From the NCBI RefSeq assembly GCF_000143885.2, contig NC_018581.1:186001-250000 (forward strand): a stretch of DNA of 64,000 nucleotides, written 5' to 3'. The notes under the pieces are model-generated. The model made no database searches and was not told the DNA's origin. It worked only from the letters and a program-made list of their open reading frames with translations. Both the position numbers and the translations under genes were made by a program. Shown here in pieces: positions 16,303-25,237 of the stretch. Origin of the DNA: Gordonia sp. KTR9 (GTDB taxonomy: Bacteria; Actinomycetota; Actinomycetes; Mycobacteriales; Mycobacteriaceae). Each line of letters starts with the position of its first letter. Positions within the stretch are counted from its first letter, which is position 1.

Positions 16303-16809
16303 GTGAGCCGGTGGACGACCCGCGCCGAGCGCGCGGGGGACGCCGACGCGATCCGGGAAGTGGTGATCGCGGCCTTCCCGACCGCCGACGAGGCGCGGAT
16401 CGTCGACGAGCTGCGCGCCGACCCGGACGCCTGGATCGAGGGCCTGTCGATCGTCGCGACCGACGCCGTAGACGTCCTCGTCGGGCATTCACTGTTCTCC
16501 AGGTGCCACATCGACGGCGCGCCCGCACTCACGCTCGGACCGTGTTCGGTCCTGCCGTCGCGGCAGCGGACCGGGGCGGGGTCGGCCACCCTCGTGGCCG
16601 GTCTCGCCGCTGCCCGAGATCTCGGCGAGCACCTGGTCTTGGTCCTCGGTCATGCCGGGTACTACCCGCGATTCGGCTTCGTTCCGGCCTCGCGCTTCGG
16701 GATTCGTGCGCCGTTCGACGTCCCGGACGAGGCGATGATGGCACTGCCGCTCGACGACGGCCCCGTCCCGCGCGGGACCATCGCCTATCCGGCGGCGTTC
16801 AGGGTCTGA
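16303..16809 (+). CDS. GNAT family N-acetyltransferase
   Basis: A 168-residue GNAT protein like the YhbS group. It starts TRAERAGDADAIREVVIAAF and shows the acetyl-CoA loop region in PSRQRTGAGSATLVAGLAAA and the YYPRFGF segment (residues about 126-132) typical of these enzymes. The acetylated substrate is unknown. The GTG at 16303 follows the lipase gene by 40 bp, so it may be read from the same transcript. A hairpin terminator follows. Confidence 0.85.
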   Translation: MSRWTTRAERAGDADAIREVVIAAFPTADEARIVDELRADPDAWIEGLSIVATDAVDVLVGHSLFSRCHIDGAPALTLGPCSVLPSRQRTGAGSATLVAGLAAARDLGEHLVLVLGHAGYYPRFGFVPASRFGIRAPFDVPDEAMMALPLDDGPVPRGTIAYPAAFRV

Positions 16810-16819
16810 AGACGCATCG

Positions 16820-16849
16820 CGCGCCCCAGGGAACGATCCCTGGGGCGCG
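16820..16849. terminator. Bidirectional terminator hairpin
   Basis: CGCGCCCCAGGG (16820-16831) and CCCTGGGGCGCG (16838-16849) are exact complements around a 6-base loop, between the GNAT gene and the convergent 70-aa gene. Confidence 0.75.
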
Positions 16850-16887
16850 AAAACCGATGTCGACGGAACCCCCGCCGAGGGGGAGGT

Positions 16888-17100
16888 TCAGTCCGCGTCG
16901 GCCGACGGACTGGCGTTGGTGCCGCCGTCGGACACCTCGAAGTTCTTCCACTCACCGGCATCGTGTACCTGCATGACGGTGCCCAGGCTGTCGTCCGGGG
17001 CGGCGACGGTCTTGAACCAGTCGTAGGCGCTGGTGGCGTCGTCGAACTCTTTCTCCTCGACGACGTTCTCGCTGGCGTCCACTACGCGGTATTGGGCCAT
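16888..17100 (-). CDS. Small acidic hypothetical protein
   Basis: A 70-residue soluble protein (MAQYRVVDASENVVEEKEFDD, with DWFKTV in the middle and a flexible SPSADAD tail). It has no signal peptide or membrane segment. The ATG at 17100 has a strong ribosome site (GAGGAGA), which argues that it is a real gene. The aromatic and acidic pattern suggests a small single domain; no family is recognised. Confidence 0.7.
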   Translation of the reverse strand: MAQYRVVDASENVVEEKEFDDATSAYDWFKTVAAPDDSLGTVMQVHDAGEWKNFEVSDGGTNASPSADAD

Positions 17101-17343
17101 GATGTTCTCCTCACGGTCGAAGTTCGACGTCCGGTCCTAACGTCCTCGCGGGCCGAAAGCCCTGACGCCATCGTATGAATCGACTTGCCTCCGTCGTCTC
17201 GATGCGCGTTCGTCGACGTCGGATCGTGTCTGCATGCAACGGGTCGGTAACGATCGACTCGGCGGCTCTCTGCCGTGCTGGAGGTCTACCCACATCCGTG
17301 GTCGGCAAACACGCCGCCCGCTCTGGAGCCGGCCGGGGGAGGG

Positions 17344-18771
17344 TCACGGCACCCGCGGCGGATTGCCCAACTGCTGGTTGATCGCCAGGGCGAGGTTGTT
17401 GCCCACGAGGTTGACGAACGCGCGCCAGGTGGCCGGGTCGAGAGCCATCGATCCCTGATCGCTTGTGGTGCAGTCGCTCTGCGCCGGCTTGCCGTCGAGA
17501 CGGTCCCGTAGCCAGACGATGGCGGGGGCGAAACCCTCGACGGCGAGCGTGATGTGCTCGCTGAAATGGTCGCGCACATACCGCACACTCGCGCCATCGT
17601 CACAATAGGTGCGGACCAGCTCATTGACCGGCCCCACGGGGGCGATCCAGTCGGGGTTCGACTGATAGATGAACATCGGGAAGTCGGGCGTCGTTTCTCC
17701 CATTCTGAGCTTTCCCAGCACCTTTCGCGGAACCGGATGATCGAGTGGATCGCCGGGCAGGTTCACCAGGCCCTTGATGTTCACGAAGGGTGCAAGCGCC
17801 GCCTGGTAGGTGAGGCACAGCGGGTTCTTGCTCGCCAGCAACGCTGTGCCCAGCGGATTCATGTGGCGTCGGAGAAAGCGTTCCAGCTCCGGATACTCAC
17901 GGCTGACCCCGATGATCCCGGCCATGATCAGCCCGGACGCCGCGTTTCTGTCGGCGAGGTCGACCAGCGCGCGGATGTCCGCGGGCACACCGCCTTCGGC
18001 GGCTCCCACGATCGGCAGCTCCGGGGCGTATGCCTCATGCAGCTCGGCCGCCCAACCCGTGGCGATCGCCCCGCCCGAGTAACCCATCAGACCCACACGC
18101 AGGTCGTTCTTGAGTCCCAGCGGGGCGAAGTCCCGCGCGCCCCGGATGCCGTCGAGGGTGATGCGACCCGCGAGAGGCCCTGCCGCGAAAGCGGATTCGG
18201 GACCCTGGTGATCGGGGATGACGACCGACCAGCCGGCACCGACCAGCGAGGTGATCTGCAGGACCTCGTAGCTCGAGTCCACCGACCCGGTGAGCTGGCC
18301 CGGGATCGACCCCTGCTGGAGTGCGTAGGAAGGCGCGCAGTACATCGCGGTGGAGTCCTCCGCGGACTGCCAGGACACGAGTTTCGATGGTCCGGGTTTG
18401 GCCGGTCCCTTGGGTTTGAGCAGCGTTGCCACGGCCGGAATCGGCGCACCTCGCGTGTTCGTCGAACGGTACGAGATCTGCCAGGCGTCGACGTTGACCG
18501 GGATCACCGACAGGGCCGCCACATGCACTCGACGCGCCGCGATGAGCTCACCGGGCTTCTTGGCCGCGACCACCGACCGGTCGGGTAGGTAGAAGGCCTT
18601 GTCGAACTCCGGAATCGCGGGCGGAACCGGGAACGGCAGCGGCGGGGCGACCGGTACGGCATTCGCGGCCCCGGCGCTGATCGTGCCTCCCACCACCGCG
18701 ACGGCCGTGATCGCGACCGTCATCATCGCGATCAGCAGTCGCGCGAGCCCGCGCTGTACCCATCCCCGCAT
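17344..18771 (-). CDS. Secreted LIP-family lipase
   Basis: A 475-residue secreted lipase. The N-terminus is a signal peptide or anchor (LLIAMMTVAITAVAVVGGTISAGAANA, cleavage near residue 37). The body shows SWQSAEDSTAMYCAPSY, GWSVVIPDHQGPESAFA and the nucleophile motif GYSGGA near residue 237; DWIAPV and the His in DHFSEHITL probably supply the other triad members. It should hydrolyse lipid esters outside the cell. A TetR gene lies upstream on the same strand, and a TetR-type inverted repeat lies 18 bp before the start, so the lipase is probably repressed by it. Confidence 0.87.
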   Translation of the reverse strand: MRGWVQRGLARLLIAMMTVAITAVAVVGGTISAGAANAVPVAPPLPFPVPPAIPEFDKAFYLPDRSVVAAKKPGELIAARRVHVAALSVIPVNVDAWQISYRSTNTRGAPIPAVATLLKPKGPAKPGPSKLVSWQSAEDSTAMYCAPSYALQQGSIPGQLTGSVDSSYEVLQITSLVGAGWSVVIPDHQGPESAFAAGPLAGRITLDGIRGARDFAPLGLKNDLRVGLMGYSGGAIATGWAAELHEAYAPELPIVGAAEGGVPADIRALVDLADRNAASGLIMAGIIGVSREYPELERFLRRHMNPLGTALLASKNPLCLTYQAALAPFVNIKGLVNLPGDPLDHPVPRKVLGKLRMGETTPDFPMFIYQSNPDWIAPVGPVNELVRTYCDDGASVRYVRDHFSEHITLAVEGFAPAIVWLRDRLDGKPAQSDCTTSDQGSMALDPATWRAFVNLVGNNLALAINQQLGNPPRVP

Positions 18772-18788
18772 GGATTCCTCCTCAATAA

Positions 18789-18808
18789 GTGAGACGACCG
18801 TGTCTCAC
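18789..18808. promoter_or_regulatory. Likely TetR operator upstream of the lipase
   Basis: GTGAGAC (18789-18795) and GTCTCAC (18802-18808) are exact complements around GACCGT. The site lies in the 92-bp gap between the TetR gene and the lipase gene, which run in the same direction, where a repressor could block lipase transcription. Confidence 0.6.
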
Positions 18809-18863
18809 ACTGCGGCAGAACATACACCCGATGTGTCGCAGAACACAATGGACGACCGGGGTA

Positions 18864-19478
18864 TCAGAGACGCGCGAAGGCGAGCAGGATGTCGGCCAGC
18901 ACGGTGACGATGTCATCGAGGGCGGCGGGATCTGCGGTCTCGCTCCATCTGTGGACGAGTCCGGTCAGTGCGCCGACGAAGGCGATGGCCAGATGGCGCT
19001 GTCTCTCGGTTGCCGGGCGGCCGGCGAAATCGGCCATGGCGGCGACGAAGAAGTCCGCCCACTCCTCGCGGCCGTCGAGGCGGTGCTGCTCGACGCGTGA
19101 GCTCACCCCGACGATCTGCACGAACGAGACCGCAGCGCGCCGGGGATCGGTGCCCACCGATTCCATGTAGGCGCGCATCGCCGCAGTGCTCAGGTCGCGG
19201 AGGTCGCGAGAAGGACACGCGGCCAGTGCTTCTGCCACCGCTACGCGCGCGGCGCCCTGAACGGTGTCGTACAGGGCGACCAGCAGTTCCTCGCGGTCGG
19301 TGAATTCCGCATAGAACTGCCGGCGGGACAGTCCCGCCACCCGGCAGATCGATGTGACCGACGATTTCGCATAACCGGTGTCGGTGAACTCGACCAGCGC
19401 GGCATCGAGGAAGCGCTGCCGGCGTTCGGCGGCGCGGTCGCTCACCGCGCGGCCGCCGTACGTGCGCTCGGATGTCAT
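18864..19478 (-). CDS. TetR family transcriptional regulator
   Basis: A 204-residue TetR protein. The helix-turn-helix region spans residues about 17-63 (FLDAALVEFTDTGYAKSSVTSICRVAGLSRRQFYAEFTDREELL); the long C-terminal domain is all-helical. The ATG at 19478 is used; the longer frame upstream has no ribosome site. It is upstream of, and on the same strand as, the LIP lipase, with a palindromic operator-like site between them. This suggests control of lipid-ester uptake by a fatty acid or similar ligand. Confidence 0.87.
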   Translation of the reverse strand: MTSERTYGGRAVSDRAAERRQRFLDAALVEFTDTGYAKSSVTSICRVAGLSRRQFYAEFTDREELLVALYDTVQGAARVAVAEALAACPSRDLRDLSTAAMRAYMESVGTDPRRAAVSFVQIVGVSSRVEQHRLDGREEWADFFVAAMADFAGRPATERQRHLAIAFVGALTGLVHRWSETADPAALDDIVTVLADILLAFARL

Positions 19479-19501
19479 CTCTGGTCGTGATCCGCCCGCG
19501 A

Positions 19502-21121
19502 CTAGGAGTCGAGCCTGGAGGCGCGGAGGTCGTGGCCCTTCGACGTCAGGCAGCGTCCCGTGGGCAGATCCCACTGCCATCCGTGCAGATTGCAGGTCAG
19601 CTTCTCGCCCTCGATGACCCCGAACTTGCCGAGGTCGGCCTTGAGGTGCGGGCACCGCCGCTGGATCTCCCAGCCGTCCTTGGTGATCGACGCCGAGTCG
19701 TCGTGAGCCTCGGCGAACCAGCCGTCGGCATAGGCGATCCGCTCATCGGTCAGGCATTTGAAGAACGTGTAGAGGAACTCGTTGTAGCCACCGATCCGCC
19801 AGGTGGTGAACCGGGTCGACAGGAAGATGGTGTTGACCCAGTCGGGTTCGTTGTCGCGCAGGACGGTCCGCACGAGCTCGGTGGCGATCCGGAATCCGTA
19901 GCGGTACTTGCCCTCTCCCTCTTTGGGCTCGCGCACGATGCGGTTGGGGAAGTCGAGGACGACGGTCTCGGTGGCCTCGTTGGCCGCGCCGCCGCCCGGC
20001 GTCATCACCAGTCCGACCGGGTATCCGATGCCGTCGCAGATCAGATCCGACTGCGCCATGATCGGCTCGAACAGTTCGCGGAGCGCGCCGATCAGCGGCT
20101 CGCCGTCGGCCGGCGCCCACGTGGCCTTGTCCGCGGCGATGACCGGAGCGAACTTCTCCTTCATCCGCTCGAGGTAGGCGCGCTTGTTCTCGCCGAAGAC
20201 GTCGGCGGGAGCGTACGGATGCGTGACCTCGTTCAGCACCGGACCCGAGAACTCGGCGACCGAACCGGACACCATCATCAGGCCGCGGTGCTTCTCGCCG
20301 TCGTCGGTTCCGTGGATGCGCATCTGCTCCAGGAACGTCTCCTGGTCTGGGAAGATCGAGGTGACGTCCGCGGTCTCACCCGACCCGAAGTCGTTGAGGT
20401 AGAAGAGGTCCTCGTCGAGGAACATGGGCGGTCCGGCCGACGGGACCACCCAGGTCGCCCCGACCTGTTCGATGTACGAACGCGCGCGGTCCATTCCGCG
20501 CTGGCGTTTCTGAGAGGCGAAGTTGGCCTTGGACTTCCGCGGGATGTCGTAGACCATCGGGTACCAGATCGCGCCCGAGTACTGCAGCAGATGGACGTCG
20601 ACGGGCCCGAACGCCTCGCCGACCACGTCGAGGTCGATCGGTCGTGCGTCGTTCATGTTGAAGCACACCGTCTCACCGTCGGAGACGATGAGCCCGCTGT
20701 CGCCGATCGGGCCGTCGGCGGGCGCGCGCAGCGCGATGATCATGACGTCGAGCGAACCCTTGTCGTTCGTGACCGTGGTCTTGACCGAGTCGGTGGTCTC
20801 GACGAACTTGGTGAACCCGAGCTTCTCCAGTTCGCGGCGCAGATCCGGCACCGGGTAGTCGGGCAGCAGAACCGTGGCGTCCTTGTTGACGTTCTCCCGC
20901 AGGTTGCGTTCGTCGAAGTGATCCCGGTGCAGATGCGAGACGTACAGGTAGTCGCAATCGCCGAGCGTCTGCCAGTCGAGTTCGGAGTTGTCCGGGAAGG
21001 GCACCCAGGAGGCGAAGTACGTCGGGTTGACCCAGGGGTCGCAGAGGATCGATCCGGCGGTGGTCTGGATGTGGAAACCGGCATGACCGATGCTGGTGAT
21101 CTGCACGAAGGGGCCTTTCAT
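19502..21121 (-). CDS. MBL-fold protein with C-terminal Rieske domain (Rv3818-like)
   Basis: A 539-residue two-domain protein. The N-terminal 280 residues form a metallo-beta-lactamase fold with SHLHRDHFD near residue 62 (HxHxDH metal site) and a start ITSIGHAGFHI. The C-terminus is a Rieske domain with CPHL and, about 17 residues on, CNLHGW, the two Cys-x-His pairs of a [2Fe-2S] centre. M. tuberculosis Rv3818 has a Rieske domain and sits in the same neighbourhood. The middle part (residues about 290-480) is lineage-specific. Related MBL-Rieske proteins include CMP-Neu5Ac hydroxylase-like enzymes, so an oxygenase-type role is possible, but the substrate is unknown. Confidence 0.85.
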   Translation of the reverse strand: MKGPFVQITSIGHAGFHIQTTAGSILCDPWVNPTYFASWVPFPDNSELDWQTLGDCDYLYVSHLHRDHFDERNLRENVNKDATVLLPDYPVPDLRRELEKLGFTKFVETTDSVKTTVTNDKGSLDVMIIALRAPADGPIGDSGLIVSDGETVCFNMNDARPIDLDVVGEAFGPVDVHLLQYSGAIWYPMVYDIPRKSKANFASQKRQRGMDRARSYIEQVGATWVVPSAGPPMFLDEDLFYLNDFGSGETADVTSIFPDQETFLEQMRIHGTDDGEKHRGLMMVSGSVAEFSGPVLNEVTHPYAPADVFGENKRAYLERMKEKFAPVIAADKATWAPADGEPLIGALRELFEPIMAQSDLICDGIGYPVGLVMTPGGGAANEATETVVLDFPNRIVREPKEGEGKYRYGFRIATELVRTVLRDNEPDWVNTIFLSTRFTTWRIGGYNEFLYTFFKCLTDERIAYADGWFAEAHDDSASITKDGWEIQRRCPHLKADLGKFGVIEGEKLTCNLHGWQWDLPTGRCLTSKGHDLRASRLDS

Positions 21122-21398
21122 GGTGTGCGCGGGGCTGCGCGGCAGGGCACTACAAACGTCCAGGATATCGAGCCGTGCCGGGCGGGTGCGTGGGCCATGA
21201 GTCCTGACCAGGCCCGACGGTGACGACACTCACGAATGACGGGCGACGGGGCCGGAATCCACGGGTTAGGTACCGAACGTTCGAGGGCGTCGCCCCGGGC
21301 AGAGACAGGTGACTGCTCCGACACTCGTCGGAATAAGCTGCCGGAATGCTCAACGCGCAGCTGGTGACGGGGACCACATCGGGGGCGATGCTGGGGTC

Positions 21399-22373
21399 AT
21401 GACGACAAAATTCCCACAGCTCGACCCCGAACTCGCGGCAGCTGTCTCGATGATCCCGGATATGGACTTCTCTGATCTTGCCTCTGCGCGTCGAACGCTC
21501 GAAACGCTCGTCGCCCCGCAGTTGGCGGAGTTGTCACTGAAAGGAGTCCGCCGACAGCAGCTGTCGGTACCGGGAATCGGCGGGGATCCCGATGTCGACA
21601 TCCGCCTTTTCACTCCGGAGACAGCCGAAGGACCTCTGCCCGTTCTCTTGTGGATTCACGGGGGTGGCTTCGCCACGGGAATGGCGTCGGACTCCGATCC
21701 CTACTGTGTCGAAGCGGTTCGGCAACTCGGAATCGCAGTCGCCAGTGTCGACTACAGGCTGTCGCCAGAGACACCGTTCCCGGGCCCGCTGGACGACTGT
21801 TACGCAGCTCTGACTCACGTCCACAACCATGCGGCGGAACTCGGTGTCGATCCCTCCCGCATAGCGATCGGCGGGCAGAGCGCAGGTGGTGGGCTCGCCG
21901 CCGGAACCGTCCTACGGGCCCGAGACGAGGGCGTCGTGCCCGTTGCGTTTCAGCTGCTGGACATCCCGGAACTGGATGACCGATTGACCAGCGCGTCGAT
22001 GACAGCTTTCGTCGACACGCCGGTATGGCACCGGGGCAATGCGATCTTGTCCTGGAAGTACTACCTTGGCGAGACCTACACCGGACCCGACGACCAGAAT
22101 GTGTCGATCTACGCCGCGCCGTCCCGCGCAACCGACCTCTCCGGCGTTCCCCCCACCTATATCTGCACCATGGAGTTGGATCCCCTCCGTGATGAGGGAA
22201 TCGACTATGCTCTGAAACTGCTTCGCGCGGGTGTCAGTGTCGAGCTTCATTCGTTCCCCGGCACCTTCCACGGTTCCGCAATGGTGGCGACAGCGGAGGT
22301 CAGCAAGAGAGCGACGGCAGAGGCGTTCGGAGCCCTGCGGCGAGGCTTGCGCCTGGGGTCACAGGCCTCGTAG
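21399..22373 (+). CDS. Alpha/beta hydrolase, hormone-sensitive-lipase type
   Basis: A 324-residue cytoplasmic esterase. It shows the HSL-family oxyanion motif HGGGF (WIHGGGFATG), the nucleophile elbow GQSAGGG, and near the C-terminus EL DPLRDEG (Asp) and FHGS (His), completing Ser-Asp-His. It should cleave short or medium acyl esters. The ATG at 21399 is chosen because the protein there has the standard N-terminal lid; a longer frame begins at 21309. A PucR-type regulator gene follows 10 bp downstream. Both genes use more A/T third bases than their neighbours, which hints at later acquisition. Confidence 0.83.
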   Translation: MTTKFPQLDPELAAAVSMIPDMDFSDLASARRTLETLVAPQLAELSLKGVRRQQLSVPGIGGDPDVDIRLFTPETAEGPLPVLLWIHGGGFATGMASDSDPYCVEAVRQLGIAVASVDYRLSPETPFPGPLDDCYAALTHVHNHAAELGVDPSRIAIGGQSAGGGLAAGTVLRARDEGVVPVAFQLLDIPELDDRLTSASMTAFVDTPVWHRGNAILSWKYYLGETYTGPDDQNVSIYAAPSRATDLSGVPPTYICTMELDPLRDEGIDYALKLLRAGVSVELHSFPGTFHGSAMVATAEVSKRATAEAFGALRRGLRLGSQAS

Positions 22374-22382
22374 CGTTGCCGA

Positions 22383-23444
22383 ATGCAGGGACTCATGTAC
22401 CGACTCGCCGAACTCGATGCAGATTCGGCGGGTCTGGTGCGGGTGATCGACTACTTCGACGCGCTCATCAGACACGGCGCCGATACCGCCGCGATGTTGC
22501 GGGCGAGTGCTGCGCTGGCCAACTGCGTGGTGGGTATCGACATCGCAGACGGGTCAATCCGTTCCGATCCGCGTCGCTGCGATGCACGGGGGCGGTGGTC
22601 ACCGCCGAATCGACAAGCGCCCAGCGCGTCGCAGGAGGTCGTGGTCGACGATGTGGTCGTCGGCTCGGTCTGGATCGAGCGCCCGGGTCCGGCTCTGCCG
22701 CTCGATGACATGCTCGTGGACCGGATGGCGCTGACCGCCGCGATCATCCTCCAACAGCGACGTGTGTTGTCCGAGGTGGAACACACCCTGAACCTGCTGT
22801 TTCCGCCGGATGAGTTGGCGGTGCTCACTTCCTGCGCCGCTCTGAGGATCGAACCGTCGACGCCGGTGCGTGTGGTTGCGTACGCCGCCGATGATGGTCC
22901 ACGCCTGCTGCTGCCAGGTGAGCGTCTATCGGGTCGCGCAACCGAGGTGGAGGTGGAGGGCGAGGTCATTGCGCTCGTACCGGCGTCCTTCGCGATTACG
23001 CCCGAGTTCGTCACAACGGCGCTTTCACGGTCCGTGCGGATGGGTATTTCTGTCGCGGCGGAGGCGTCCGAGGCGCATGTCCTCGTCGGCACTGCAAGAT
23101 TTGCACGTCGCCAAGCCGGTGGCCCCGTCACCGTGGTCAGAGCCGACGACCTCGGCGCCCTGAACCTGTTGGCCCCTGGAAATGAGCTGCCCCTCGAGCT
23201 CGTTCCCGATGTCGCCCGAGCAACCGAACTGCGCGAGAGCTCCCAGGGCCTCGAGCTGCTGTCGACTCTGCGGGCATATCTGCAGGCGACGAGTCTGCGA
23301 GCGGCGGCGCAGAGGATGCACCTGCATCACAGCACCGTCGCATACCGACTGACCAAGCTGTCAGACCATCTGGGTTTCGGTGTCGACGCGATCGAGAATC
23401 GTGCACGTGCCACCGCGATGATGATGACAGTCGGCCACTTCTAG
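22383..23444 (+). CDS. PucR/CdaR-type helix-turn-helix regulator
   Basis: A 353-residue regulator. The N-terminal 130 residues look like a sensor or GAF-like domain with no catalytic motif; the C-terminus carries the PucR-type winged helix-turn-helix (LRAYLQATSLRAAAQRMHLHHSTVAYRLTKLSDHLG). It probably controls the esterase gene directly upstream, with which it shares an operon (10-bp gap). No ligand can be named. Confidence 0.8.
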   Translation: MQGLMYRLAELDADSAGLVRVIDYFDALIRHGADTAAMLRASAALANCVVGIDIADGSIRSDPRRCDARGRWSPPNRQAPSASQEVVVDDVVVGSVWIERPGPALPLDDMLVDRMALTAAIILQQRRVLSEVEHTLNLLFPPDELAVLTSCAALRIEPSTPVRVVAYAADDGPRLLLPGERLSGRATEVEVEGEVIALVPASFAITPEFVTTALSRSVRMGISVAAEASEAHVLVGTARFARRQAGGPVTVVRADDLGALNLLAPGNELPLELVPDVARATELRESSQGLELLSTLRAYLQATSLRAAAQRMHLHHSTVAYRLTKLSDHLGFGVDAIENRARATAMMMTVGHF

Positions 23445-23563
23445 ACAGTGCATGACTGCTCCACGGTCGACTCCAGCTCAGCCACGAGCAGCCGTCGACC
23501 TCCTGTCGGCAATCACCACGGACGATCGCCAGGGCTCGGAATGGAGTGGCTAAGCTCTCTCGC

Positions 23564-24334
23564 ATGGAACCCGTCTACGACTCCGTGATCACCGCCGCCC
23601 GGCTGCTGTGGCTGGCCGAAGGTCTGAAGTTCACGGTGTCGGGTGTCGAGCACGTGCCGGCCGAGGGCCCCGGCGTCGTCGCCATCAATCACACCGGCTA
23701 CCTCGACTTCACCTATGCGGGTATCCCGGCCTTCCTGCAGGGGCGCCGCAAGGTCCGCTTCATGGCGAAGAAGGAGGTCTTCGACAACAAGATCTCCGGT
23801 CCGATCATGCGTTCGCTGAAGCACATTCCCGTCGATCGCGCCCAGGGGGCGGACAGCTATCGCAATGCGGTGGACTACCTCAGGCGCGGCGAACTCGTCG
23901 GGGTCTACCCCGAGGCGACGATCAGTCGGAGCTTCGAGCTGAAGGCCTTCAAGTCGGGCGCCGCTCGGATGGCCCTCGAATCCGGCGCGCCGATCGTCCC
24001 CACCGTCATCTGGGGCGCCCAGCGCGTCTGGACCAAGGGTCATCCCAAGCAACTGGGTCGAACCGGGTACAAGATCTCGATCGGCGTGTGCGAGCCCCTC
24101 GAGGCCACGGGCAGCGCCGACGCCCTCACCGCCGAGCTGCACAAGGTGATGAGCGCAAAACTCCTGGAACTCCAGGACGCCTACGGCGAGCACCCGAAGG
24201 GCGAGTTCTGGGTTCCCGCCCGGCTCGGCGGTTCCGCGCCGACGCTCGAGGAAGCCAACCGCATGGATGCCCAGGAGCAGGCCGAACGCGCCGCCAAGCG
24301 CGAGCCGCGAAAAGACGATCCCGGAGTGGTCTGA
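23564..24334 (+). CDS. 1-acylglycerol-3-phosphate acyltransferase family (PlsC), copy 1
   Basis: A 256-residue PlsC-family acyltransferase. It has the catalytic NHTGYLDF (NHxxxxD) near residue 43, a substrate region around KHIPVDRAQG, and YPEATIS near residue 116 in place of the usual EGT block. It transfers an acyl chain from acyl-CoA or acyl-ACP to a glycerolipid. M. tuberculosis has three consecutive paralogues at this place (Rv3814c-Rv3816c); here there are two. A hydrophobic N-terminal stretch suggests membrane association. The ATG at 23564 gives the family's usual start. Confidence 0.85.
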   Translation: MEPVYDSVITAARLLWLAEGLKFTVSGVEHVPAEGPGVVAINHTGYLDFTYAGIPAFLQGRRKVRFMAKKEVFDNKISGPIMRSLKHIPVDRAQGADSYRNAVDYLRRGELVGVYPEATISRSFELKAFKSGAARMALESGAPIVPTVIWGAQRVWTKGHPKQLGRTGYKISIGVCEPLEATGSADALTAELHKVMSAKLLELQDAYGEHPKGEFWVPARLGGSAPTLEEANRMDAQEQAERAAKREPRKDDPGVV

Positions 24335-24424
24335 CCGGCCGTCTGGTCGTCTGGCCGTCGACCGGCCGGGGTGCCGGTGTCCGACGTCGCCGGGGGTGTC
24401 GCGGCGCCCAGTTAACCTGGACGC

Positions 24425-25237
24425 ATGAGCGCAGGGAGGCACGGACACCGCGAGCCGGTGTATCGCACCCTGGAACTCATCGCCAACGGGCTCGTCCGGG
24501 CGCAGGCCCTCGACCTGCACTTCGCCGGCATCGAGAACATCCCTGACTCGGGCGGCGCCGTCCTGTGTGTCAACCACACCGGTTACGCCGACTTCCTCCC
24601 GCTCGCGCTCGGCGTCCAGCGCGCCGGCCGCCGCACCCGCTTCATGATCAAGTCCGAGGTGATGGACATCGGGATCATGCGGTTCCTGGTCAACCACACC
24701 AGGACCGTCCCCGTCGACAGGTCGCGCGGCGCCGAGGCCTATCGCGCCGCGCTCGGTCGCCTGCGGGACGGCTACATCGTCGCCGTCTACCCGGAAGCGA
24801 CGATCAGCCGCAGCTTCGAGCTCAAGGAGTTCAAGAGCGGGGCCGCCCGGATGGCCACCGCGGCCGGCGTCCCGATCATCCCGGCGATCGTGTGGGGCGC
24901 CCATCGCCAGTGGACCAAGGGGGGAGTGCGGAACATCGGGCGCAGCCGTCTCCCGGTACACGTCCGGTACGGCCTGCCGTTCACCCCACGACTCGACGAG
25001 ACACCGGAGCGTGAGACGCTGAGGCTCCGCGAAACCATGAACTCGATGCTCCACGAGGTCCAGGACTCCTACGGACCGCATCCACGGGGTGAGTTCTGGG
25101 TCCCGTCGCGACTGGGCGGTTCGGCACCGACACCCCAGGAGGCCGCCGTGATCGAAGCCGACGAGGCGCTGCGCAAAGCCGAGGCGCGGGCGAAACGAGC
25201 CGCCGAGAGAGCTCGGTCGAGAGGAAGCAGACGCTGA
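24425..25237 (+). CDS. 1-acylglycerol-3-phosphate acyltransferase family (PlsC), copy 2
   Basis: A 270-residue paralogue of the preceding acyltransferase, sharing NHTGYADF, NHTRTVPVDRSRG, YPEATISRSFELKEFKSGAARMA and the C-terminal GEFWVPSRLGGSAPT. The C-terminal 30 residues are rich in Ala, Glu, Lys and Arg and are probably disordered. It should esterify a lysophospholipid at the membrane. The stop codon shares one base with the ATG of the HAD gene (TGATG), implying coupled translation. Confidence 0.85.
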   Translation: MSAGRHGHREPVYRTLELIANGLVRAQALDLHFAGIENIPDSGGAVLCVNHTGYADFLPLALGVQRAGRRTRFMIKSEVMDIGIMRFLVNHTRTVPVDRSRGAEAYRAALGRLRDGYIVAVYPEATISRSFELKEFKSGAARMATAAGVPIIPAIVWGAHRQWTKGGVRNIGRSRLPVHVRYGLPFTPRLDETPERETLRLRETMNSMLHEVQDSYGPHPRGEFWVPSRLGGSAPTPQEAAVIEADEALRKAEARAKRAAERARSRGSRR

